NCBI RefSeq assembly: GCF_024752305.1
Contig: NZ_JANTHX010000008.1
Span: 540,663 to 604,662, forward strand
Length of the DNA: 64,000 nt
Origin: Protaetiibacter mangrovi
GTDB taxonomy: Bacteria; Actinomycetota; Actinomycetes; Actinomycetales; Microbacteriaceae
Direction of reading: 5' to 3'
Each line of letters opens with the position of its first letter. Position 1 is the stretch's first letter. This document shows positions 52,886 through 63,226 of this stretch, in pieces. A program made the translations under genes and the position numbers. The notes beneath the pieces are model-generated. The model made no database searches and had not been told where the DNA came from. It saw nothing but the letters and a program-made list of their open reading frames with translations.

Positions 52886-54322
52886 ATGGCCGAACGGATC
52901 CTGCGCAACTTCATCAACGGCGAGTACGTCGACGCCCGCGGCGACGACAGCTTCGCGGTCATCGACCCGGCGACCGAGCAGAGCTACGCGAGCTCGCCGG
53001 TCTCCGGGCAGGCGGATGTCGACGCGGCGTTCGCCGCGGCCGCCGGCGCCTTCGAGACCTGGGGCGAGACGACCCCCGCCGAGCGGCAGCTCGCCCTGTT
53101 CCGCATCGCGGACAGGATGGAGGAGCGCGCGGAGGAGTTCGCCGACCTGGAGTCCCAGGACACCGGCAAGCCGCGCACGACCCTCGTCGACGACGAGATC
53201 ATGCTGTCGGTCGACCAGATCCGCTTCTTCGCCGGTGCCGCGCGGAACCTCGAGGGCCGCGCGAGCGCCGAGTACATGGCCGACCACACGAGCTCGATCC
53301 GGCGCGAGCCGATCGGCGTCGTCGGGCAGGTCACCCCGTGGAACTACCCGCTCAACATGGCGGTCTGGAAGTTCGCCCCCGCCGTCGCGGCCGGCAACAC
53401 CACGGTGCTGAAGCCCTCGGACACCACGCCCCAGTCGACCCTGTTGCTCGCCGAGATCTGCGCCGAGTTCCTCCCCGCGGGCGTCGTCAACGTCATCACG
53501 GGCGACCGCACCACGGGCGCCAGGATGGTCGAGCACCGCACCCCGCAGATGGTGTCGATCACGGGGTCCGTCCGGGCGGGCATGGAGGTCGCGAAGGCGG
53601 CGTCCGCCGACCTCAAGCGCGTGCATCTCGAGCTCGGCGGCAAGGCGCCGGTGATCGTCTTCCCCGACGCCGACATGGCCAGGGCGGCCGAGGGCATCGC
53701 GACCGCCGGGTACTTCAACGCGGGTCAGGACTGCACCGCAGCCACGCGCGTGCTCGTGCACCGCGACGCGCACGACGCCTTCGTCGCGGCCCTCGCGGCC
53801 TACGTCGCCGAGAACGTGACGACGGGCGCCCCGAGCGACCCCGACACCTTCTTCGGCCCGGTCAACAACGCGAACCAGCTGGAGCGGGTGATGGGCATGA
53901 TCGACGCCCTGCCCTCCCACGCCGAGATCGTCGCCGGCGGCCGCCGCAAGGACGGCGCGGGCTACTTCATCGAGCCGACCATCGTCGACGCCCTGCAGCA
54001 GGACGACGACGCGATCCAGACCGAGATCTTCGGACCCGTCATCACGGTGCAGACCTTCTCCGACGAGGCCGAGGCCCTCGCCTGGGCGAACGGCGTGCAG
54101 TACGGGCTCTCCTCGAGCGTGTGGACCGGCGATCACGGCCGTGCGATGCGCTTCGCCAAGCACCTCGACTTCGGCTGCGTGTGGATCAACACCCACATCC
54201 CGCTCGTCGCCGAGATGCCGCACGGCGGCTTCAAGCACTCCGGCTACGGCAAGGACCTGTCGATGTACGGCTTCGAGGACTACACGCGCATCAAGCACGT
54301 CATGAGCTACATCGGGGAGTGA
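52886..54322 (+). CDS. Aldehyde dehydrogenase, probably aminobutyraldehyde dehydrogenase
   Basis: 478 residues. The catalytic Cys is in NAGQDCTAATR and the general-base Glu in LELGGKAPV. The NAD region TPWNYPLNMAVWK and SITGSVRAG are standard. The GQDC context and the overall length match gamma-aminobutyraldehyde dehydrogenases. It would oxidise 4-aminobutanal from the aminotransferase to GABA, joining putrescine breakdown to succinate. Confidence 0.9.
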   Translation: MAERILRNFINGEYVDARGDDSFAVIDPATEQSYASSPVSGQADVDAAFAAAAGAFETWGETTPAERQLALFRIADRMEERAEEFADLESQDTGKPRTTLVDDEIMLSVDQIRFFAGAARNLEGRASAEYMADHTSSIRREPIGVVGQVTPWNYPLNMAVWKFAPAVAAGNTTVLKPSDTTPQSTLLLAEICAEFLPAGVVNVITGDRTTGARMVEHRTPQMVSITGSVRAGMEVAKAASADLKRVHLELGGKAPVIVFPDADMARAAEGIATAGYFNAGQDCTAATRVLVHRDAHDAFVAALAAYVAENVTTGAPSDPDTFFGPVNNANQLERVMGMIDALPSHAEIVAGGRRKDGAGYFIEPTIVDALQQDDDAIQTEIFGPVITVQTFSDEAEALAWANGVQYGLSSSVWTGDHGRAMRFAKHLDFGCVWINTHIPLVAEMPHGGFKHSGYGKDLSMYGFEDYTRIKHVMSYIGE

Positions 54323-54405
54323 CCCGACCTCACCCCCTCGGGGGATACGGGCCCGCCGTGCGTACGCGGGAGAATGGTGCGACGAGGGAGGGGGGTGACG
54401 CGCGC

Positions 54406-54954
54406 GTGCACGAGAGCAGCGACGACACGGTCCCGCACGCGGTGCGCGAGAGACTCGCCCGCTCCGTCGTCGACGTCGACGAGGTCGAGGTCGCCCTCGG
54501 CGACACGATCGTGCGGGGGTCCGCACCGCGGCCCCGCCGCCCGGCGGTGCCCGAGCTCCCGCCCGTGCCGACAGCGCTGCGCCCCCACCATCGCATCCGC
54601 GTCGGCCAGGACGAGCCGATCACGCTCGACCACCCCGTCCACATCGGGCGGCGACCGCGGGCGCAGCGCGTACCGAGCGCGAGCGCACCGCATCTCGTGT
54701 CGGTGGCCAGCCCCGCCGGCGGCATCTCGGCGACGCACCTCGAGCTGCGCGAGCAGGGGGCGGTGGTCGTCGCGACCGACATGCGCACGCTCAACGGCAG
54801 CGAGGTGCGGGTGCCCGGATCTCCCGTACAGGCACTGCGGCGCGGGGAGTCGGTGGTCGTGACGCCCGGCACCCGCATCGACCTCGGCGAGGGGGTCGTC
54901 GTGGAGGTGCTGGGGCCGGAGCGGCCGCGGCCCCGGACGGAGCGGCTCCCGTGA
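54406..54954 (+). CDS. FHA-domain protein
   Basis: 182 residues from GTG 54406, 10 nt after a GGAGGGGGG tract; no other good start was found. The N-terminal 70 residues are Arg/Pro/Val-rich. The FHA domain (about 80-170) shows VHIGRRPR, GGISATHLEL and DMRTLNGSEV, the three loops that bind phosphothreonine. It is coupled to the phosphatase gene by a GTGA overlap. It probably recruits targets phosphorylated by the kinase two genes on. Confidence 0.82.
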   Translation: MHESSDDTVPHAVRERLARSVVDVDEVEVALGDTIVRGSAPRPRRPAVPELPPVPTALRPHHRIRVGQDEPITLDHPVHIGRRPRAQRVPSASAPHLVSVASPAGGISATHLELREQGAVVVATDMRTLNGSEVRVPGSPVQALRRGESVVVTPGTRIDLGEGVVVEVLGPERPRPRTERLP

Positions 54955-55787
54955 CGCGGCACGGCGACGACGTCGCGGGACACCGCTTCGCGATCCCCGG
55001 ACGACCGGACGAGCACATCACCCTCTCCTGGGCGGCCGTCACCGACGTGGGGCGCCGCCGCCAGGCGAACGAGGACAGCCTGATCGTGCAGCCGCCGGTG
55101 TTCGCCGTCGCCGACGGGATGGGCGGTCACGCGGCGGGGGACCGCGCGAGCGCCGCGGTCGTCGACCGGCTGCACGCGCTCGCGGGGCGCGACGACGTCG
55201 ACGAGGCGGTGGTCCGCGAGGCTCTCGGGCTCGCCGCGGGCGACATCGACACGCTCGCGGCCGACCTGCCGCTCGGCGCGGGGACCACGGTGACAGGCGC
55301 GGTGCTCGACCTGGCGGGCGCCGAACCGGGATTCGTGGTCTTCAACGTCGGCGACAGCCGCGTCTACGGCTTCCTGCGCAACGAGCTCGTGCAGGTGACC
55401 CACGACCACTCGGTCGTCCAGGAGCTCGTCGACGCCGGGCTGCTCTCGGCCGCGGATGCCGAGTCGCACCCGGAGTCGAACGTCGTGACCCGGGCCCTCG
55501 GCTTCCGCGAGGTCCCGCGACCCGACTACTGGACGGTCCCCATCCGGGTGGGCCTGCGCCTGCTGCTGTGCTCGGACGGGCTCACCAAGGAGCTCGACGC
55601 GGATCGTCTGCGTCTGCACCTCTCGGCCCGGCTGTCGGCGTCCGAGACGGCCGCCGCCCTCGTCGACGCGGCACTCGCGGCCGGGGGGCGCGACAACGTG
55701 ACGGTCGTCATCGTCGACGTGCTCGATGCGCCCGAACCCGCAGGAAGCGGCCTCTACAATGAAGGCTCGGCGGGGACGAGGGGGTAG
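54951..55787 (+). CDS. PP2C-family Ser/Thr protein phosphatase
   Basis: 278 residues, GTG overlapping the FHA gene stop. Metal-binding motifs are NEDSLIV, VADGMGGHAAGD, FNVGDSRVYGF, LCSDGLTKEL and GGRDNVTVVIVD. There is no membrane helix, unlike mycobacterial PstP, so it is soluble. It reverses phosphorylation by the neighbouring kinase. Confidence 0.94.
   Translation: MTRHGDDVAGHRFAIPGRPDEHITLSWAAVTDVGRRRQANEDSLIVQPPVFAVADGMGGHAAGDRASAAVVDRLHALAGRDDVDEAVVREALGLAAGDIDTLAADLPLGAGTTVTGAVLDLAGAEPGFVVFNVGDSRVYGFLRNELVQVTHDHSVVQELVDAGLLSAADAESHPESNVVTRALGFREVPRPDYWTVPIRVGLRLLLCSDGLTKELDADRLRLHLSARLSASETAAALVDAALAAGGRDNVTVVIVDVLDAPEPAGSGLYNEGSAGTRG
55755..55760 (+). promoter_or_regulatory. -10 hexamer TACAAT before the kinase gene
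   Basis: CTACAAT lies inside the end of the phosphatase gene, 30 bp before the kinase GTG. The same heptamer precedes lysA. It may give the kinase and surface-protein genes a separate promoter. Confidence 0.35.
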
Positions 55788-55790
55788 GTC

Positions 55791-57233
55791 GTGGTGCGAC
55801 GTCTTCCCTCCCAGCCGCCCGTGCTGCCGGGCTTCTCGTACGTGCACGTGCTGGGATCCGGCGGCTTCGCGGACGTGTTCCTCTACGAGCAGAACATGCC
55901 GCGGCGCCAGGTGGCGGTGAAGGTCATGCTGAGCGAGGTCGTGAACGACCAGGTGCGCCAGATGTTCCAGGCCGAGGCGAACCTGATGGCGCAGCTCAGC
56001 ACGCATCCGTCGATCCTCACGGTCTACCAGGCGAGCGTCTCGAGCGACGGGCGCCCGTATCTCGTGATGGAGCTCTGCTCGTCGTCGCTCTCGGAGCGGT
56101 ACCGGCGCGAACCGATCCCGGTTCCCGAGGTGCTGCGGATCGCGATCAAGATCGGCTCGGCCGTCGAGACCGCGCACCGCGCCGGGGTGCTGCACCGCGA
56201 CATCAAGCCCTCGAACATCCTCCAGACGGCATACGGGCACCCGGTGCTGTCCGACTTCGGCATCGCCTCGACCCTCGGCGGGCAGAAGGACGAGAACTCG
56301 GTCGGACTGTCGATCCCCTGGTCGGCACCCGAGGTGCTGCTCGACGAGACGCCCGGATCGATCGCCTCGGAGGTGTGGTCGCTCGCCGCGACGACGTATT
56401 CGCTGCTGGCGGGGCGATCGCCCTTCGAGGTGCCGGGCGGGGCGAACTCGTCGAGCGACCTCATGGGGCGCATCGCCCGCGCCAAGCCGCAGGCCATCGG
56501 CCGCCCCGACGTGCCCGCGAGCCTCGAGGCGCTGCTGCGGCGGGGCATGTCGCGCCGGCCCGAGCAGCGGCCGGAGAGCGCCCTCGAGTTCGTGCGCGAG
56601 CTGCAGCTCGTCGAGACGGAGCTCGGCCTGCCGCAGACGGCGGCCGAGATCGCCATGGACGACTGGGCGCTCGGGACCGTGGCCGACCAGGAGGAGCGCA
56701 CGCGCCTGCGCCCGGTGAGCACCGGATCCGCACCGCCGAAGGCGGGACGTCGGCGCCGCCGCCCCGTGCCCAGCGAGCCGTACGCCCCCGTCGGCACCGT
56801 GCGCGACCGGAGCGCGCCCGACGGGCCGTTCTCGCGGAGCGCACCCGGGGCGGCCGGGACCGGCTTCCGCCGGATGGCGTGGGCGCTCGCCGCCGCGGCC
56901 GCGCTCGTGACGGTGCTCGGCACGGTCGCGCTCGTCGTGCTCGTGCGGGCCGTGGGCGACGGCATCCCCGTGGTGAGCGACATCCAGGCGGACGTCCAGA
57001 GCGGTGGGAGGGTCGAGTTCAGCTGGCCCGACCCGGGCATCTCCGACGGCGACCGCTATCAGATCACCGTGACCGACGACGGGGTCCGGTCCACCCCGGC
57101 GCTGCAGTCGGCCAGCCGCTTCGTGGTCGACACCGACGCCGGACACGACGTCTGCGTGACGGTCGTCGTCAACCGCGACGGGACCACCGGTGCGGCGAGT
57201 GCCGAGAAGTGCGTCGACGTCGTCGAGGATTGA
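55791..57233 (+). CDS. Membrane Ser/Thr protein kinase with extracellular FN3-like domain
   Basis: 480 residues. The kinase domain (about 15-280) has GSGGFADVFL, Lys44 in VAVKVML, Asp137 in HRDIKPSN and Asp155 in DFG. A basic linker (about 300-355) leads to one membrane helix (about 361-385). An outside domain of about 90 residues follows with the WPDP...YQITV pattern of fibronectin type III. PASTA repeats, the usual PknB sensor, are absent. The start could be GTG 55791 or 55794. It probably reads an envelope signal. Confidence 0.92.
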   Translation: MVRRLPSQPPVLPGFSYVHVLGSGGFADVFLYEQNMPRRQVAVKVMLSEVVNDQVRQMFQAEANLMAQLSTHPSILTVYQASVSSDGRPYLVMELCSSSLSERYRREPIPVPEVLRIAIKIGSAVETAHRAGVLHRDIKPSNILQTAYGHPVLSDFGIASTLGGQKDENSVGLSIPWSAPEVLLDETPGSIASEVWSLAATTYSLLAGRSPFEVPGGANSSSDLMGRIARAKPQAIGRPDVPASLEALLRRGMSRRPEQRPESALEFVRELQLVETELGLPQTAAEIAMDDWALGTVADQEERTRLRPVSTGSAPPKAGRRRRRPVPSEPYAPVGTVRDRSAPDGPFSRSAPGAAGTGFRRMAWALAAAAALVTVLGTVALVVLVRAVGDGIPVVSDIQADVQSGGRVEFSWPDPGISDGDRYQITVTDDGVRSTPALQSASRFVVDTDAGHDVCVTVVVNRDGTTGAASAEKCVDVVED

Positions 57234-57236
57234 CCT

Positions 57237-60200
57237 GTGCGCACCTGGTTCGCCGCCCATCGCTCGCTCGTCGCCACGGTGACGAGCGGCACGGTGGTGA
57301 CCGCCGTGGTGGCGACCCTGGCGATCGTCTCGACGGGCTACTCCGCCCAGCGGATGGATCTGAGCGATCCGTCGGTGTGGGTCACGAGCTCCGTGCAGAA
57401 CGCGATCGGGCGCGCCAACACCGACGTCTTCGAGCTCGACAGCGTCGTCGCGGTGGACGCGGCGTCGCCCCAGCTCGTGCAGTCCGGATCGACGGTGCTG
57501 CTCGTGGACAGCGCGAGCGCCACCGTCCGGCAGCTCGACCCGGCCACCGCGACGCTCGGCGACGACATCGCGCTCCCACCCCAGGATCCCGAGCTGCTGC
57601 TCGCGGGCGATCGCGTCGTCATCGTCGCCCGCGCGACGGGTGAGGTCTGGTTCGTGCCGCTCGCCGACCTCGGCTCCTTCGACGCCGCATCCCCCGCCGC
57701 GCTGAGCCTCGGCACGGACGCCGTGGTCGCCGTCACCGAGACGGGCGCGGTGCTCGCCTACGTGCCGGAGGCCGCGCAGCTGTGGCGGGTGGACGCCGAC
57801 GAGGACACGGTCGGCGAACGCTCCGACATCGCCTGGGGCCCGGATGCGGCGGCCACCGACACCGTCCAGGTGACGGCGGTGGGGGAGCGCTGGGCCGTGC
57901 TCGACACCACGACCGACGAGCTGGCGACGGCCGCAGGCGTGCGCGGGCTGAGCACCGCGCTCGCCGGGGCGGGGGTGCGTCTGCAGCAGCCCGGTCCCGC
58001 GAACTCGCGGGTGCTCGTCGCGCACTCGCAGGGCCTCGTGGCCGCCGACATGGACGGCGGCGACCCGACGGTGCTCGTCGACGACGCCTCGGGCGTTCCC
58101 GCCGAGCCGGTGGTCGTCGACGGCTGCCGCTACGCCGCGTGGAGCTCGGGCACCGCCTGGCGACGGTGCGGCTCCGACGACCCCGCGCGGCTGCCGTTGT
58201 CGGGGATGCCGGGCGGGCCCACCCTGCGGTTCGCGGTGAACGGGGCCAACGTCGCCCTCAACGACGCCGTGGGGGGCTCGAGCTGGGCGGTGCAGGCCGA
58301 CGGCGAGCTCATCGACAACTGGGACGAGCTGATCACGGACGACCAGCAGCAGGAGGAGCAGCCGCAGGCCACCGACGACACGCCCCCGCAGCTCGAGGAG
58401 ATCCAGCAGCCCCCCGTCGCCGTCGACGACACCTTCGGGGCCCGACCGGGTCGGGCCAGCGTGCTCCCGGTGCTGCTGAACGACTACGACCCGAACGGCG
58501 ACGTGCTCGTCGTGACCTCCGTCGACGCCATCGACGACTCGGTCGGACGGATCGACCTGGTGAGCCGCAACCAGCAGCTCCAGCTGACCCTCACCGCCGA
58601 GGCGAGCGGCACGATCGTGTTCGGGTACTCCATCTCCGACGGTCGCGGCGGGTCGGCGTCGGCGATCGTGACGGTCGAGGTGCGCACCCCCGACCAGAAC
58701 TCGCCGCCGAGGCAGGTGCGGACCTCGAAGGCGACCGTCGGGCAGGGCGGTCGCGTCTCCACGCAGGTCAGCGGCGACTGGATCGACCCGGACGGCGACG
58801 CGATCTTCGTCACGGGCGCCGCGACCGCGGACCCGGATCAGGTGAGCTTCAAGCCGGAGGGCGTCGTCATCTTCACCGACGGCGGCGCCGCGACGGGGGT
58901 GAAGACCGTCACGGTGACGGTGTCCGACGGCCGGGATGCCACCAACGGCGCCCTCCAGGTCACGGTCAAGTCGCGCGGAGACGTCGACATCGTCGTCGAG
59001 CCCTGGGTCGCGCTCGCCTCGGCGGGCGACGAGATCACGGTGCGTCCCCTCCAGCACGTGCGCGGCGGCAACGCCACCATCCGTCTCGGCGGCGTGCCCC
59101 CGAAGGCCGGCACCACGATCGTCGCGAGCTTCGAGGCCGGCACCTTCACCTTCCGCTCCGATCAGGTGGGCACCCATTACGTCGAGTTCACGGTGACCGA
59201 CGGCACCCAGACCGCCACCGGGACCGTCCGCATCGACGTCTCCGCGCCCGCCGACGCCTCCACCCGGCCGATCACGGTGCCGAAGACGATGTTCATCACC
59301 TCGCAGAGCTCGCAGACCGTGGATCCGCCGACGACCGACATCGACCCCGCGGGCGGCGTGCTCGTGGTCACCGGGGTCATGAACGTCCCCGCCGGCTCCG
59401 GCCTCCAGGTGGAGGTGCTCGATCAGCGACGCATCCGGGTGACCCTCACGGCGCCGCTCGACGACAGCGTCACCTTCAACTACCGCATCAGCAACGGCCT
59501 GGCGGAGGCGCAGGGCACGATCACGGTCGTCGAGATCCCGCACCCGCTGCGGCTGCAGCCGCCGATCGCGACCGACGACGAGGTGACGGTGCGGGTCGGC
59601 GACGTCATCGACATCCCCGTGCTCGACAACGACGAGCAGCCCGACGGCGAGGAGATCACGCTCCAGCCCGATCTCGCTCAGCCGCTCCCCGCCGACGCGG
59701 GCCTCCTGTTCGCGTCGGGCGATCGGCTGCGCTACCTGGCGCCCGAGACGGCGGGCAACTACACGGCGATCTACACGATCTCCGGCACCGACGGGCAGAC
59801 GGCTCAGGCGCGCGTGCTCATCTCGGTGCGCGAGCGCAACCTCGCCACCAACAACCCGCCGGTTCCGCTCACCGTGACGGCGCGCGTGCTCGCCGGGCAG
59901 ACGGTGCGCATCGACATCCCGACGAGCGGGGTCGACCCGGACGGCGACGCCGTGCAGCTGGTGGGCCAGGTGACCAACCCGGAGAAGGGCAGCGTGCTCT
60001 CGGTCGAGGGCAGCACGATCCTCTACCAGGCCGGCGACTACTCCTCGGGCACGGACGTCTTCCAGTACGCCGTCGTCGACGGACTCGGCGCGCGCGCCAC
60101 CGGCACGATCCGGGTGGGCATCTCGCCGGCTCTCGAGGGCGCGCGCAACCCGGTCGCCAACCTCGACTCGGTGCTCGTGCGACCCGGTCGCACGGTCTCG

Positions 60201-63188
60201 GTGCGTCCCCTCCTCAACGACTCGGATCCGGACGGCTCGGCGCTCACCATCCGCCAGGTCGAGCCCAACGGCGCCGACATCACGGCCGAGATCGTCGGAG
60301 ACGACGTCGTGAAGATCACCCCGCCGGCGGTGCCGGGCGACTACAGCGTGATCTACACGATCGAGAACCAGACGGGCGGCACGAGCTCGAACTTCATCCG
60401 GGTGACGGTCGATCCGGACGCGCCGCTCTCGCGGCCGACCGCGGAGGACTCGGTGCTGAGCGTGACCGACGTGCTCGACCGCACCACCGTCGACGTCTCG
60501 GTGCTCGACAAGGTCTTCTTCGCCGACGGCGAGGTGTCGGAGCTCGGCGTCGAGCTCGTGCCCGGCTACGCGTCGTCGGCGGAGGTGCTGCCGAACAAGC
60601 GCATCCGGGTGACGATCGAGGACCGCAGCCAGATCATCCCGTTCGCCGTGGTGCACCCCGACAACAGCGCGATCCGCACCTACGCGTTCATCCGGGTGCC
60701 CGGCTACGACGACGCGCTGCCGCAGGTGAACACCAAGGCGCCGCTGCTGGTCGTCAAGAGCGAGTCGACGCTGACGATCCAGTTGTCGGAGTACGTGGTG
60801 GCGCTCGGCGGCTCGCGGGTGCGGCTCACCGACTCCAGCACGGTGCGCGCCACGCATGCCAACGGGGATTCGCTCGTCGTGGACGAGGACACCCTGCAGT
60901 ACACCTCGGCCGACCGGTACTGGGGGCCGGCGTCGATCACCTTCGAGGTCACCGACGGCGGCTCGGCGTCCGACCCGGACGGGCACGTGACCACGCTGTC
61001 GCTGCCGATCACGGTCGAACCGCGCGACAACCAGCCGCCCGTGTTCACGGGGGCGGTGGTCGAGTTCGAACCGGGTCAGGAGAAGGAGCTCGACCTCGTC
61101 AAGCTCACCAAGTACCCGTACGACGACGACATCGACGAGCTCACCTACACGGTGCTGGATCCGCTGCCCGCCGGCTTCAGCTACGAGCTGAACGGCCAGC
61201 GGCTGGTGCTGCGCGCCGACCCCTCCGCGGTCAAGGGCAGCACGACGAGCATCACGCTCGCGGTGCGCGACGCCATCAAGGACGGCCAGTCGGGCCGCGT
61301 GCAGCTGCGCGTGGTGCCCTCGACACGCCCGCTCGCGAAACCGGTCGCCGACCAGGCGATCGCGAAGCGCGGCGCCACGACGGTCGTCGACGTACTCGCC
61401 AACGACAACGCGACGAACCCGTTCCCGAACGTGCCGCTGCGCGTCGTCGACATCCGCGGCCTCGACGGGGCGGCGGTGCCGGCGGGTATCACCATCACGC
61501 CGAGCGCCGATCGCTCCCGCCTGTCGGTGACCGTCGCGGACACCGCGGAGCCCGTGGACGTCACCCTGCAGTACGAGGTGGCCGACGCGACGGGCGACGT
61601 GGACCGCTACGTGTGGGGACTCGTGACGATCTCGGTGCAGGACGTGCCCGACCCCGTCACCAATCTGCGCGTCACCGAGTTCGGCGACCGGCTGCTGAAG
61701 CTCGGCTGGGCGCCGGGGCCCTTCAACAACTCGCCCATCAGCGAGTACCGGGTCACGCTGTCGAGCGCGGCCACCGGATCGGTGCTCTCGACCACCAGCT
61801 GCACCATCACGGTGGGATGCGCGGTGACGACCCCCGGCAACGGACCGGACAACGCGGTCCGCATCAGCGTGGTCGCGGTCAACGCGATCGGCGAGTCGGA
61901 CCCCACCCAGCTCCCCGGCACGATCTGGTCGGATGTCATCCCGCCGCCGCCGAGCGCCGTCACGGCGACCCCCGTCGACCACGGCCTCCGGGTGGTGTGG
62001 CGCAAGCCCGCCGCGACGGCCGGCACCCCCATCGACAGCTACCTCGTCACGGTGGGCGGGCTGACCGCCACGGTGTCCGTCTCGGCGGACGACGCGGTCG
62101 GCACGGAGTACACCCGGATCATCTCGAACCCCGGGATCGCGAACGGTGCGGCCGTCGCGTTCTCGGTGAGCGCGCGCAACAAGGCGCCGAACTCTCTCGC
62201 GACCTGGAACGAGGCGGGCGGCAGCGCCACGCCCGCGGGCGCCCCGATCCTCATCGCGAGCCCCACCGCCTCCGCCTCGACCACCGACGGGACGACCGCG
62301 ACGATCGCGTGGGCGGGCGCCTTCGACGCGAACGGCAAGGCGATCTCGAACTACTTCGTGGCCCGCCACGACGGTGCGGCGCCGGCGTGCACGGTGACGG
62401 GCGTCGACACCGGATCGCCGACGCTGTCGCCACCCACGGGCGACGTGCAGACGCTCGGCGGCACCGCGGCATCCGCGACGTTCACGGGCCTCTCCGCGAA
62501 CACCACCTACACCTTCACGGTCTACGCCTACAACGGACAGGGGTGCACGGTGTCCGGATCCGTCACCGCGACCCCGCGGGCCGCGCCGGGCGACGTGGCG
62601 GGCATCGGGCTCGTCGGCCCGCTGTCGAGCGGCACGGGCACCTGGGACTTCCGGCTCACCGGTTTCACCATCCCGAGCGGCTCGAGCGACGTCGACGGGT
62701 TCCAGTACCGGCTGTCCGGCGGCACGACCGACGGATCCGAGTACTCGGGCACTCCGGGCGCGGGGTTCCTCACGGCCAACGGAACGCAGTACGGCAACAG
62801 CATCTCGGTGCAGGTCAAGGCGTGCAAGCAGTACCCGGAGGTGCGGCTGTGCAGCCCGAACTGGTCGCCCGTGATCGGCGTGGGCGTGCCGGTGCGCATC
62901 GAGATGAGCGGGCTGCAGGCGATCGAGACGGTGCCGCCGGTCACCGCGCTGTCCCCGGGCCAGGGCTACTGGGTCTGGACGGGCGGGCCGACGCCGATCG
63001 GCAGCGTCCCCGGCTACGACACGGTCGACATCACGTGCGGTCCCGACGACGATCCCGCCACCGCGAACCAGTGCGAGGTCGTCGGGGGAGGGGTGCTCGG
63101 CAACGCCTATCCCGACCTCACCGTCACGGTGACCGCCAACGGCACGAGCTATACGCGAACATACCTCTGGACGGAGACCCCGCATTGA
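57237..63188 (+). CDS. Giant Ig-like / fibronectin type III surface protein
   Basis: 1,983 residues, GTG 3 nt after the kinase stop. A membrane anchor helix (about 10-32) is followed by a propeller-like region (about 50-360) and a Gln/Glu-rich linker (about 365-385). About ten cadherin- or Big_9-like Ig modules (about 390-1460) come next, recognisable by the repeated PVA-x-DD...V..LLND-x-DP-x-GD pattern. Three FN3 domains (starting near 1470, 1568 and 1665) precede a C-terminal region with paired Cys. No sorting signal. It is probably held by the N-terminal helix and reaches through the wall. Confidence 0.88.
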   Translation: MRTWFAAHRSLVATVTSGTVVTAVVATLAIVSTGYSAQRMDLSDPSVWVTSSVQNAIGRANTDVFELDSVVAVDAASPQLVQSGSTVLLVDSASATVRQLDPATATLGDDIALPPQDPELLLAGDRVVIVARATGEVWFVPLADLGSFDAASPAALSLGTDAVVAVTETGAVLAYVPEAAQLWRVDADEDTVGERSDIAWGPDAAATDTVQVTAVGERWAVLDTTTDELATAAGVRGLSTALAGAGVRLQQPGPANSRVLVAHSQGLVAADMDGGDPTVLVDDASGVPAEPVVVDGCRYAAWSSGTAWRRCGSDDPARLPLSGMPGGPTLRFAVNGANVALNDAVGGSSWAVQADGELIDNWDELITDDQQQEEQPQATDDTPPQLEEIQQPPVAVDDTFGARPGRASVLPVLLNDYDPNGDVLVVTSVDAIDDSVGRIDLVSRNQQLQLTLTAEASGTIVFGYSISDGRGGSASAIVTVEVRTPDQNSPPRQVRTSKATVGQGGRVSTQVSGDWIDPDGDAIFVTGAATADPDQVSFKPEGVVIFTDGGAATGVKTVTVTVSDGRDATNGALQVTVKSRGDVDIVVEPWVALASAGDEITVRPLQHVRGGNATIRLGGVPPKAGTTIVASFEAGTFTFRSDQVGTHYVEFTVTDGTQTATGTVRIDVSAPADASTRPITVPKTMFITSQSSQTVDPPTTDIDPAGGVLVVTGVMNVPAGSGLQVEVLDQRRIRVTLTAPLDDSVTFNYRISNGLAEAQGTITVVEIPHPLRLQPPIATDDEVTVRVGDVIDIPVLDNDEQPDGEEITLQPDLAQPLPADAGLLFASGDRLRYLAPETAGNYTAIYTISGTDGQTAQARVLISVRERNLATNNPPVPLTVTARVLAGQTVRIDIPTSGVDPDGDAVQLVGQVTNPEKGSVLSVEGSTILYQAGDYSSGTDVFQYAVVDGLGARATGTIRVGISPALEGARNPVANLDSVLVRPGRTVSVRPLLNDSDPDGSALTIRQVEPNGADITAEIVGDDVVKITPPAVPGDYSVIYTIENQTGGTSSNFIRVTVDPDAPLSRPTAEDSVLSVTDVLDRTTVDVSVLDKVFFADGEVSELGVELVPGYASSAEVLPNKRIRVTIEDRSQIIPFAVVHPDNSAIRTYAFIRVPGYDDALPQVNTKAPLLVVKSESTLTIQLSEYVVALGGSRVRLTDSSTVRATHANGDSLVVDEDTLQYTSADRYWGPASITFEVTDGGSASDPDGHVTTLSLPITVEPRDNQPPVFTGAVVEFEPGQEKELDLVKLTKYPYDDDIDELTYTVLDPLPAGFSYELNGQRLVLRADPSAVKGSTTSITLAVRDAIKDGQSGRVQLRVVPSTRPLAKPVADQAIAKRGATTVVDVLANDNATNPFPNVPLRVVDIRGLDGAAVPAGITITPSADRSRLSVTVADTAEPVDVTLQYEVADATGDVDRYVWGLVTISVQDVPDPVTNLRVTEFGDRLLKLGWAPGPFNNSPISEYRVTLSSAATGSVLSTTSCTITVGCAVTTPGNGPDNAVRISVVAVNAIGESDPTQLPGTIWSDVIPPPPSAVTATPVDHGLRVVWRKPAATAGTPIDSYLVTVGGLTATVSVSADDAVGTEYTRIISNPGIANGAAVAFSVSARNKAPNSLATWNEAGGSATPAGAPILIASPTASASTTDGTTATIAWAGAFDANGKAISNYFVARHDGAAPACTVTGVDTGSPTLSPPTGDVQTLGGTAASATFTGLSANTTYTFTVYAYNGQGCTVSGSVTATPRAAPGDVAGIGLVGPLSSGTGTWDFRLTGFTIPSGSSDVDGFQYRLSGGTTDGSEYSGTPGAGFLTANGTQYGNSISVQVKACKQYPEVRLCSPNWSPVIGVGVPVRIEMSGLQAIETVPPVTALSPGQGYWVWTGGPTPIGSVPGYDTVDITCGPDDDPATANQCEVVGGGVLGNAYPDLTVTVTANGTSYTRTYLWTETPH

Positions 63189-63226
63189 CCCGACAGCCGG
63201 CCCCCAACGATCCGAGAGGACTTCCC

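Noticed and set aside
54330..63185. Open frame of 2,951 codons on the minus strand opposite the phosphatase, kinase and Ig/FN3 genes
   Set aside because: A high-GC shadow: its translation is an Arg/His/Asp/Gly/Val-rich string with no domains, whereas the plus strand has clear motifs throughout.
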